IMG/VR virus record: IMGVR_UViG_3300001450_000232
Span: 4,622 to 26,279 of that record
Length of the DNA: 21,658 nucleotides
Source of the DNA: a virus
Direction: 5' to 3' (one strand)
The notes under the pieces were generated by a model. The model did no database searches and was not told the DNA's origin. It was given only the letters and a program-made list of their open reading frames with translations. Below, in pieces: positions 11,901-15,993 of this stretch. Position 1 is the stretch's first letter. Every line of letters starts with the position of its first letter. The position numbers and the translations under genes are program-made.

Positions 11901-14900
11901 TTCCCCCTGTAAATTCCCGTTTAAGTGGAGATAATTGAGTATAAATACAAGGACCACCACTAGCATTTTGTTGTAATGTAGATGTTCCTGACATTTGAGT
12001 ATTTCCACTTGTTCCTACTTGGTTTTGTGATATTTCTACTCTATTTGGTCCTGTACTATAGTAAGCGTTAAATTCTGAATTTTGATTTATATCATTTGCT
12101 AAGTTTTGTATTTGTGTTAAAACAGTATTACCATTTATTGTAAAAGTATGTAATGTTCCATTAATATCTTGTAATATTAATGTTTTTCCAATTAAATCAT
12201 TAGTACAAGTATCAATTGTACCATCTGTCCCTCCTGTAAGACCATAAGTACTAGTATTACCAGGAGAAGCATCTACACAATTACGTCCAGGTGTTTCAGG
12301 ACTTCCTCCAGTAATATAACTCATAAGAGTACCTGTTATTGGAGTATTAGCTGCTAATGATTCATCTGTTGTTGATATTAAACATAGTATATTTTTTCCC
12401 CCTTGATCATCATATACAGCATTAAAGTTATTATTAGCATTTATATCATTTGCTAAATTCTGGGCTTGATCTATATTACTACTTCCTGATATTGTAAATG
12501 TATGTGTTGTTCCAGATGAATCTTCTAATATTACTGTTAAACCATTATATATACTAACAAAACTATCATCATTACACCACGATACACCCCCTGTTGCTGG
12601 ATTACCTCCTTCTCCACCTGAACTTGGAAAATATAATGGGGCATCTGCTTCTTTTCCTGGTCCATCTAATACAGTAAAATCATCACACCCACAAGAAGAT
12701 GAAGGTGGAAATTCTGTAAGTACATCTGGAGTTATTAATTCTGAAAATATAGTATCTGTATTTACTCCAGGTATTGCAGGATTTTCATATCCTGCAGTAT
12801 TTAATTCATTTATAAAATTATTATATATTTTATAACAATTTCCTGTTATTCCTCCTGTGTGTTCACAATTTGAACTTAAATAATTTATTACTTCTAATCC
12901 TGTTAAGTAGGCAGATGCATTAATACTTGGACTACTCCAATATATATTTCCACCTCCATCTTCAGAACTATTTAAAACATTTATATCTCCATTATATGTG
13001 TTTAGATTCTCATCCCATATAAAAGCTCCTTCTGCACCAGGTATTGCTAATAATAAGTCATTAGTAATATTAGAAGTTCCTGAATCCCCCATAAAGAGAT
13101 AATCAATTAATTGTTCTGCTGTTAAGTTTATATCTACATTTGCGTTTGATACGTGTAAAGTGAAATTTGCATTACATGAGCCTCCTTTAGCGTTTGAGTG
13201 TTTTACACATGTTGGGTCTACTTCAAAACATTCTAAAACAAATAATCCATAATCATTAACCCCTGTACATTGTTTTTCTCCTAAAAATAAAGGAGTTTTT
13301 GTAGGATTTACTGATTCAAAACTAAAAGTAGATATATCGTGACTACAATACCCATTTGTACAATCAGTTACAAAATCTAAAAACCCCTCTTCATCTTGAA
13401 ATAAACCATATGTTTCTATTCCATTAATTACCGTTGTTCCAGATCCATCAAATTTTATACCATTTTGTATTAAAATTTTACTATCACATGAATTTGTTCC
13501 TGGAACTACAGTTGTAACTGAAGTAGAATTATTAGCTCCTCCTCCTGCGTCTTCAGGCCCCCCCGATCCAAAATCATGTTTTGTTAAAAATTCTACTTGT
13601 GGGAATTGTTGAGGATTACCACAAGCAGGAGTAGTCATATCTTCAAAGAAAGTACCTTCTATAGGTGTATTACCTTCTATTCCCATTAAATGTTGTTCTA
13701 GTTTTATTACTAGATCTAAATTGTATTCATAATGATTATAATGGAATAAATCATTAGGTACTTCTAAAGAAGCACTAAATAAAGGATGTGCATCTATACA
13801 AGCTGTTATACTTTGAGCTGTTTCTAAACCACTTTGTGCATGTATTTCAAATTCAATACCTGATGAAAATATATGAGTAGACCCATCAGTTGCTTCTAAT
13901 TCTATTGTTTTTGGAAAAGGTTGATCAAAATTTTCACCAATAGTACCCATTGAACATACTATTTGTCCCTTTGCCTTACCAGGTTGACTTACAGATACTC
14001 CTGTGAATGCAGGATCATCAACATACCAAGGAGATTCTATAAAAAATCCATTTGCTCCAGAGTCTCCTTGTAAAGTATATGAGAATTTTTCATAATTAAA
14101 AGTTTTATATGTTGTTTCATCTGTTGTAGGTCCTCCATATTCTTTTATGTTTAATATAGTTTCTGGAACTCCATAACAACTCATTAATGCTCTAATTCCT
14201 CTTTCTGTTCCTTTAGTTTTTAAAAGAAAAGGTAAATTATGATATAATCTTTTCCATACTTCTTTAGTTATATCTCCCTTAGGTATTGAACTTCCTCCAT
14301 GATCACATTTAACAACGTCAGCTGTTATCATTTCTTGACCTGGAGGAGCTTCATATGTTCCAAAAGCACCTGTTTTTGTTTTAGAAGTTCCTATTATATA
14401 TTCAAATAATTCTTCATTTTCAAATTGATCAAAAGCTTCTATTCCTAAACTTTGTAATGCAGTAAATACTAAATCTTTTGATATTCCTTCAGTAAAGGAA
14501 TTGTTTGCATTTCTTATTTTACTTACATGATCTATATATATCCATATTTGGTCAAAATATTGACCAATCATATTAGTAAAAGTTACATATTGTTCATTTT
14601 CTTCTCTTTCAAGAATATGTTGAGGTAATGTTTTTTGTAAATTATAACCATTATCTCTATCAAATCTAGAAGCTGATAATATTTGTCCTCCATATTCTGT
14701 GCTATATTCATCTAGATTACCAAACCATTCTACAGCTTCATCTGATGTTGTAGGATACAAGTTAAAAGGTTTAACAAATACATCACAATCATCTAATCCT
14801 ACTACCATAAATGAAGAAGAGGGTACAAGAGCAACTGATCCTGTTAATTGTAGGTTTCCTATACCAAAATCAGGAATCTTAGGCCAAGCATAAGGATGGT

Positions 14901-15993
14901 GTTCATAATATAAGAATTTTTCATAATTATCAAAACTACTAATTAATTTAGCTCTTTTTGATTCTATGGTATTTCTATTATTTATAACAGCAGTTGAAGT
15001 TGATATAGTTCCTGTTATTGTTCCTATGTCTTCTATTTGGGCTTCGTATAATTCTACTAAACTTAATTTATATTTAAAATTTCTTAATCTTTCTTCTGCA
15101 CTACCAAAATGAGTAAAATTTTCAAAATGATATCCTGTTTCTAAAGAACCAGTACCTGTTTTTGTAAAATCTACTGATAGTTTTACACTTTCACTTAAAT
15201 GACTTAATACATTATATAATGAAGCTGAATTAGCTCCTTCTAAAAAACTATTATATGTTTTAAAAGCTGAAGGAACAGAATCATTTAAACGTGTATCTAT
15301 TCTAAAGTTGGGTCCTTTTATAGCTATATTTGGATCATCAGGAGCAGCAGTTCCTAAATCTATTACAAATTCTAATGGATCTATAACATCTTCACATATT
15401 CTTAAATTTGCGTTGTCTTCTACATCTTCTGGAAGGGGTTCATATAATTTTATTAATACACATTTTTCTTTTAAACTATATGCTATATTAATTCCTAATA
15501 TATTTTTATTACCCCCAAAATTAAGTATAAAATCTCTTTCAAAACCAGAAGCTCCAATTTCACTCATGTATCTTTCTACCATTGATTGAATTTGCTCATC
15601 ATCATAAGATTCAGAATATAATTTTAATTCTGTTCTAGATGGTGAGATTTCTTTAATGTAAAAGAATTTAGCAAAAGTATCTAATATTTTTTTTCTTTGT
15701 AAATTATACACACAAGAATACTGACCTTGGTTAAATCCTAATTCTTGAAGTTTTTTAGTAGGATCAACAAATATAGTATTTGTTAAATTTGGAGTTTGGG
15801 TATCTAAAATTTCTGGATATTGCCAATCCTCATAATCATCTATAGAATATAATAAAGTCCCCCCCATATCAAATATATGAAATTCTATATAGTCATTTAT
15901 TTTACCAAATTTTCTTTGTTGGGTTTTAGAAACAATCTTACCTTTGTCTCTAACATCTATTCTTGAAATATTATTTATTTTTATATTCTCCAT
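2935..15993 (-). CDS. Giant 4352-residue modular virion protein with nested insert
   Basis: One uninterrupted frame with a scaffold and a long insert. Scaffold: an N-terminal region (1-630) contains KFLYYEHHPYAWPK (359-372), a helical region near 455-535, and the block KTKGTERGIRALMSCYGVPE (592-611) leading to EYGG. The first strand of a LamG-like jelly-roll is at about 631-657. The rest of that fold runs from about 3773 to 3968 (ASSKTIEFRINP, WGSLTLTVNGSV, FNGDFWNIFIGTE, YSGSFQEIKFHTTEYL). The conserved tail is NFWDYLKTIQYLDHTLFKIV with GLLIEPHYLERQKF (4164-4209). Between them, about 660-3770 is a mosaic of repeated modules, a carbohydrate-binding-like jelly-roll (about 1398-1550), Gly/Tyr/Trp/Asn-rich stretches and eight C-x-C motifs. 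There is no signal peptide, membrane segment or recognisable enzyme. The start overlaps the previous stop (TAATG). The likely role is a baseplate-attached fibre or adhesin contacting the host surface, which is inference. It could also be a composite fibre produced by repeated recombination. The reading frame is certain; the function is not. Confidence 0.75.
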   Translation of the reverse strand: MENIKINNISRIDVRDKGKIVSKTQQRKFGKINDYIEFHIFDMGGTLLYSIDDYEDWQYPEILDTQTPNLTNTIFVDPTKKLQELGFNQGQYSCVYNLQRKKILDTFAKFFYIKEISPSRTELKLYSESYDDEQIQSMVERYMSEIGASGFERDFILNFGGNKNILGINIAYSLKEKCVLIKLYEPLPEDVEDNANLRICEDVIDPLEFVIDLGTAAPDDPNIAIKGPNFRIDTRLNDSVPSAFKTYNSFLEGANSASLYNVLSHLSESVKLSVDFTKTGTGSLETGYHFENFTHFGSAEERLRNFKYKLSLVELYEAQIEDIGTITGTISTSTAVINNRNTIESKRAKLISSFDNYEKFLYYEHHPYAWPKIPDFGIGNLQLTGSVALVPSSSFMVVGLDDCDVFVKPFNLYPTTSDEAVEWFGNLDEYSTEYGGQILSASRFDRDNGYNLQKTLPQHILEREENEQYVTFTNMIGQYFDQIWIYIDHVSKIRNANNSFTEGISKDLVFTALQSLGIEAFDQFENEELFEYIIGTSKTKTGAFGTYEAPPGQEMITADVVKCDHGGSSIPKGDITKEVWKRLYHNLPFLLKTKGTERGIRALMSCYGVPETILNIKEYGGPTTDETTYKTFNYEKFSYTLQGDSGANGFFIESPWYVDDPAFTGVSVSQPGKAKGQIVCSMGTIGENFDQPFPKTIELEATDGSTHIFSSGIEFEIHAQSGLETAQSITACIDAHPLFSASLEVPNDLFHYNHYEYNLDLVIKLEQHLMGIEGNTPIEGTFFEDMTTPACGNPQQFPQVEFLTKHDFGSGGPEDAGGGANNSTSVTTVVPGTNSCDSKILIQNGIKFDGSGTTVINGIETYGLFQDEEGFLDFVTDCTNGYCSHDISTFSFESVNPTKTPLFLGEKQCTGVNDYGLFVLECFEVDPTCVKHSNAKGGSCNANFTLHVSNANVDINLTAEQLIDYLFMGDSGTSNITNDLLLAIPGAEGAFIWDENLNTYNGDINVLNSSEDGGGNIYWSSPSINASAYLTGLEVINYLSSNCEHTGGITGNCYKIYNNFINELNTAGYENPAIPGVNTDTIFSELITPDVLTEFPPSSSCGCDDFTVLDGPGKEADAPLYFPSSGGEGGNPATGGVSWCNDDSFVSIYNGLTVILEDSSGTTHTFTISGSSNIDQAQNLANDINANNNFNAVYDDQGGKNILCLISTTDESLAANTPITGTLMSYITGGSPETPGRNCVDASPGNTSTYGLTGGTDGTIDTCTNDLIGKTLILQDINGTLHTFTINGNTVLTQIQNLANDINQNSEFNAYYSTGPNRVEISQNQVGTSGNTQMSGTSTLQQNASGGPCIYTQLSPLKREFTGGTNAGAGGGTSTSTQLLQVPPTVNSTSTLQNGAQSTVYGKNGAKFFADPLSSNFHGNITNTYFGNPSQNTSDGRLNQIGVWDDTDTYNPSGGNTQLMNPLNQWIGFSECITVPADGEYLIGLGGDNRIRFLVDGEIVVEKNSDAGENFNNWWVYKINLTAGDHVINMEGWNSGQIASFGCDIVGPFPSNTFIDETIFSNVDSGGVTIDGTTYTNLEDLYTQNIIFSTEGIGSSNTDTCTGKTDTGVIGVGASAALMQMSHISTNNPTLNFDTFLYGDTTTSGTPDVCIDGNRSAENLFITHITIDALTNSTYASIDGNTYYNWEALITDIESILGITLTGPQRTFANVESEVFGEGQNIYVYTDYCLCTTSVGGGEFNTSTNTCDENDGYFYNECTGFCEKTTTTTTVTPTGCGLIQNPIGNGTFQNSTEFLDYFTTYSNGFYGYNIDEYFYETFEPLPNNETVESPCLGPNNGYIRRVMGFKKDPNVIPFDDTLYINYQSFLQQLNADGHNVEEDANSVRFSLLTTALILTEAEGPCDSKTLILNPATSNGAFEGDAISQITPIQEFMDYYSDISTSDPTLGNLQDIDINTLKFNISEDSLNQILQEQCPIDASIYCFYDGTSMTVSQATSAMQTVENWVVQQGAAFTGQVYHMISSHERWLDIARLPFSNIGNYLQNAFEADGFTPSAQGSGSISTCYSTNDTISAAQPWDESADLEQASGHNWYVLPMDTTSDGRAISIKNEVWTGGNTITIGGQAVPLKDIINDGLGLYDDHAPNTTSGLSGEGNAWRGPAPSLENATDKALCFNFYDESGAHTTDQDQYTGFASSITPTFADISCTQAEIEGNKQGKEVWRSDYELYIHTYLETVDRSAPEYENQGDLIHMMYPSAPVGLSSGGNKLLGADGSTYFYKSQLAFPLHVLGAILTGSVNENPGMLEPSHEILLPGANRAINLDALNGYFGVNVNPYCGATWAYTAGQGEYPVGYDPQYGYGGLQQYGWNVTEESIKENPLTQVELENAIDIVVGETLCADWESDIGVSVITCKEDDGLGKGTFNYTFSVDNFFIDPLIDPNQTPFTTYTGFIDRAINLGNSVSLSDDWTDTEIGGDIIADECLCAEECPDTLIINDNTEITITGSSLTNIFSLNEPVNQPNNGSFNATIIEINSGTDDIAIIIDITSGTLDKELDIIGDTSGAVLSSLTVDQFKVEGSTQDGLFEIGESVTQSGNGGLIATIKELTPNQLIAIPPVIVLEVTAGTLSSYGQISGGTSGATINEPFIITPFGEHIIPLPQGAFASLDHFMDYVSIDPTLKTTDISTLKFELATEYTTTVKTSSIALEPGGIWYVKGTSYMYPSRNIFPNLIGGYGDGEPNAGYYGGLGEALSYTVYANEKIGSFQVGEELTQVGNSGLEAVVGHLFSHPHYGDTSNYPNTDLQFMYRIIIFLSPSSSPIDISSNEPLVGSSTSAQFGDPNITGILYYGSAENCILATQNSVHLGYGGPYQYSTSHAGDLYTQANAGKADSTHRIDLPIESDIIWNFDGNSNTSYDKAIPNTGGRSSTSLRGPWAEPNTDNQMNGGSKWNQSVYIDSVVAHREQLKIAWEWYGQNNPSARPWQMPSSTNILKYFSGIGFNSDKSNDLYGGPGFYNSTILSSDMDYQTDKWEGVDYGINNPDYWLDWDGDGDGDLQGRRHIDSKIIECPAVMKGPTGGAPNSGGGYATPHYIRLYGYDNSFYGYNKFYTDGTNNGGPWIPNPQNTNNIENYESKIEPNHDWSSNLTSIPNNGVSHQNIKTHTNYAYYDLIATTSCTVSTQCPPGGGGTAALDNCTCDEASGGQSMGTTLPKTWYSWENLIDDINAIRGDAAIMAATVGSQSAQPAFPYATPFNVIENELYYVQYGDSQIGDHTRPGFLDKNDISPAPSPKSNAHNLHSYHSNHPNKEYEFYIDLDSSATPQCIELESNNEVSETTSITYDVNNLLCLGPNSALRNKYGLFTIQGFYQNSIIDPSSTVYEYPTDINYYTTWFDFLNAKISEMGLTGEHWDENWAGSSVVSSGTDLSLSSTYHETTASVELANTQYQTGGEDIITTENIFQYFPFNNGGGGVESPYFSGVEDNADPFAFCDWLIHGTQITINTQAQGNVVCALPPTNGHSTNISGYFYVNTSYDNTTDHGGCTCGPLEAQPAVLRNNLPPITPFNPGNNNCSGEGIFVRPSNIYVNTDYINETNGTSWIEGITNGVTNAVYANWESLINALMILHEDPINGFGTPWLINGNVVTSDFSTVPFMDVVDNMCPDPTKRGMDTSKLLYITEYKATCEDIPGDIIQAPITNNPNIMAPLVGQIDGAACKCAAIASGGDPLPGDIEFEGCTCCPASSSIEYGCPVPGPISSSRCECVLPTYTTVVTEIPPEIITDCHVTASSKTIEFRINPRRLDDARGLSPIQLCCGPTGSAQTNIHLFSLYNPNFPGNDPHLLLTPYVGADISSSNDYKQWGSLTLTVNGSVRATSELFPAFNGDFWNIFIGTEGKSGSADFVDFGAYQSNFLGNVTYTTSSALFSEYERAVTFGDAANNCDNTTPATHAYFGGHPHAAEAYSGSFQEIKFHTTEYLTHDTLLKHALDPFQYSGNTISSSWDNVYLRLPLGSNNKIETDSYMNQHIQYNGTGYVKNFNPHPEFDLYPSQSIRSIMVSQSFGAVYETHRHLTPDTVGISTTSEKVRIDSGSVDRSILSFDIKSEDSTLDRQPLDYNDLGVFFSPQKEINEDIVYTLGAFRMDDFIGDPKHQKREDYPDLTKLRLTYFKKYLNSYRQNFWDYLKTIQYLDHTLFKIVEQHVPAKANLKTGLLIEPHYLERQKFARNIPTIERLERETIIPIAPPLEGNIPVYNACINISDVEDENMWRDGQGHATQSDYRHMSQSKYGSPGSCQTNYVTLWDNMHPILTFDGCRTSKTYYYVPQPIGRNVPFINTFNTLPRSPVSPVGSGKFTTNYNITATNTGKN
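3367..3504 (-). other. Conserved C-terminal scaffold motif (residues 4164-4209)
   Basis: NFWDYLKTIQYLDHTLFKIV, VPAKANLKTGLLIEPHYLER and QKF form a compact amphipathic block after the LamG-like domain. I associate this block with the same group of phage structural proteins as the N-terminal KTKGTERG motif. It indicates that both ends of the giant reading frame belong to one ancestral protein. Confidence 0.5.
4090..4677 (-). other. Remainder of split LamG-like domain (residues 3773-3968)
   Basis: The strand order fits a LamG-like jelly-roll: ASSKTIEFRINP, HLFSLYNPN, HLLLTPYVGADI, YKQWGSLTLTVNGSV, GDFWNIFIGTEG, YQSNFLGNVTYTTSSALFSE, then YSGSFQEIKFHTTEYLTHD. Such folds in phage virion proteins often bind sugars or act as trimeric decorations. 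The domain is complete only if the opening strand at residues 631-657 is added back. Confidence 0.55.
4738..4893 (-). other. Cysteine cluster at the exit of the insert (residues 3701-3752)
   Basis: Eight cysteines lie within 52 residues: C3705-x-C3707, C3726-x-C3728-C3729, C3739 and C3750-x-C3752. They sit immediately before the LamG-like remainder, which adds C3772 and C3802-C3803. The linkers are rich in Gly, Pro and Ser. The pattern would suit a disulfide- or metal-stabilised stalk. It matches no zinc finger I recognise. Confidence 0.5.
6853..6879 (-). other. Asp/Gly loop DWDGDGDGD (residues 3039-3047)
   Basis: Five aspartates alternate with Trp or Gly (D3039, D3041, D3043, D3045, D3047). 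This resembles the D-x-D-x-D-G calcium loops of EF-hand-like and thrombospondin type 3 repeats. The twelfth-position acid expected in a canonical EF-hand is absent, so calcium binding is only possible. Confidence 0.35.
7498..8487 (-). repeat. Module family E, three copies (F-x-x-G-E...Q-x-G-N-x-G)
   Basis: The copies are at 8308-8487 (residues 2503-2562), 8083-8262 (2578-2637) and 7498-7725 (2757-2832). The shared core is FSLNEPVNQPNNGSFNATI, FEIGESVTQSGNGGLIATI and FQVGEELTQVGNSGLEAVV. Each is followed by hydrophobic strands and an I-x-G-x-T/S-S-x-A closing turn (IIGDTSGAV, ISGGTSGAT, LVGSSTSAQ). Each copy is about 60 residues and looks like a small beta-domain. Copies 1 and 2 are directly tandem, while copy 3 follows a separate 120-residue stretch containing one F module. 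Confidence 0.75.
10684..10701 (-). repeat. In-frame ACA trinucleotide tract (poly-Thr, residues 1765-1770)
   Basis: Six ACA-type codons encode a run of six threonines (EKTTTTTTVTPTG) between a cysteine-rich segment and an F module. It looks like a flexible linker. The tract is prone to slippage in whole codons, so its length may vary between related phages. Confidence 0.6.
11341..11802 (-). other. Carbohydrate-binding-like jelly-roll in the insert (residues 1398-1551)
   Basis: Residues 1398-1551 read as one beta-sandwich: KNGAKFFADPLSSNFHGNIT near the start, then CITVPADGEYLIGLGGDNR, IRFLVDGEIVVEKN, NNWWVYKINLTAGDHVINME and GWNSGQIASFGCDIVGPF. The order (strand, GDNRIRFLVDG turn, TAGDHVINMEGWN turn) resembles PA14-like and related sugar-binding jelly-rolls, in which a distorted ligand is held near the G-D-N loop. 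The exact family is unproven. Confidence 0.45.
11968..13923 (-). repeat. Module family D, three diverged copies
   Basis: The copies are at 13639-13923 (residues 691-785), 12316-12567 (1143-1226) and 11968-12210 (1262-1342). The shared pattern is T-I/L-x-L-x-D/E-x-x-G-T/S-x-H-x-F, then Q-x-L-A-N-D-I-N with F-N-A, then G-N-T-x-I/M-x-G-T. Copies 2 and 3 are close (THTFTISG versus LHTFTING; QNLANDINANNNFNA versus QNLANDINQNSEFNA). Copy 1 is older and carries an extra loop (about 748-762). Related modules are, to my knowledge, common in marine-phage virion proteins. The repeat is clear in protein but not obvious in DNA. Confidence 0.75.
14014..14103 (-). other. First strand of split LamG-like domain (residues 631-660)
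   Basis: TFNYEKFSYTLQGDSGANGF followed by FIESPW is the kind of opening strand that starts a LamG/concanavalin-like jelly-roll after the EYGG motif. The expected next strand (SKTIEFRI) does not follow here. It appears only at residue 3778, about 3,120 residues later. Confidence 0.5.
14131..14220 (-). other. Conserved scaffold block KTKGTERGIRA...EYGG (residues 592-621)
   Basis: This block (KTKGTERGIRALMSCYGVPE, then LNIKEYGG) is the strongest anchor for the scaffold. I recognise its pattern from structural proteins of uncultured tailed phages, where it directly precedes a LamG-like domain. That recognition is from memory and untested. It fixes where the scaffold should continue and so where the insert begins. 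Confidence 0.5.

Larger units (their letters stand above)
5128..12837 (-). repeat. Module family G, seven copies (Y-x-N/S-W-E-x-L-I helix)
   Basis: The copies are at 12784-12837 (YKIYNNFINELNTAGY), 11233-11292 (TIDGTTYTNLEDLYTQNI), 10903-10968 (SIDGNTYYNWEALITDIE), 10372-10422 (LYINYQSFLQQLNADG), 6334-6387 (TWYSWENLIDDINAIRG), 5797-5859 (YYTTWFDFLNAKISEMG) and 5128-5196 (VYANWESLINALMILHE). Each is an aromatic turn followed by an amphipathic helix. A preceding strand with I-D-G is preserved in two copies. Copies 2 and 3 are the clearest pair. Some are preceded by a C-L/T-G-x-N strand unit (family H). Confidence 0.6.
5890..13269 (-). repeat. Module family H, cysteine-led strand unit, three copies
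   Basis: The units begin at C909 (13269; CTGVNDYGLFVLECFEVDP), C1831 (10503; CLGPNNGYIRRVMGFKKDPN) and C3339 (5979; CLGPNSALRNKYGLFTIQGF). The shared elements are C-L/T-G-x-N, an aliphatic/aromatic strand (YGLFVL, YGLFTI) and a D-P turn. The second and third are followed by a G helix. The C1831 unit and its G helix then lead into an F module at C1901, suggesting H-G-F as a composite unit. Confidence 0.5.
7933..13488 (-). repeat. Module family F, four copies (hydrophobic-x-DY/F ... DI-x-T-x-x-F)
   Basis: The copies are at 13315-13488 (residues 836-893, EGFLDFVTD ... HDISTFSF), 10540-10668 (1776-1818, TEFLDYFTT ... YNIDEYFYETF), 10114-10293 (1901-1960, QEFMDYYSD ... IDINTLKF) and 7933-8073 (2641-2687, DHFMDYVSI ... 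TDISTLKF). Three start at a cysteine followed by two or more aliphatic residues (CDSKILIQ, CGLIQNP, CDSKTLILN), and most carry a G-x-F turn before the FxDY motif. Copies 3 and 4 are the most alike. The family is not recognised. It looks like a short alpha/beta unit. Confidence 0.65.

Noticed and set aside
14973-14990. TATAAATA late-promoter match on the minus strand near 14980
   Set aside because: It lies inside the giant gene in strongly AT-rich coding sequence with no gene start nearby.
2935-15993. Giant protein as T4 gp7 or a tape measure protein
   Set aside because: It lacks the long helical, membrane-spanning character of tape measures and shows no gp7-like sequence. Its repeats are beta-rich and cysteine-containing, and it sits after gp6.
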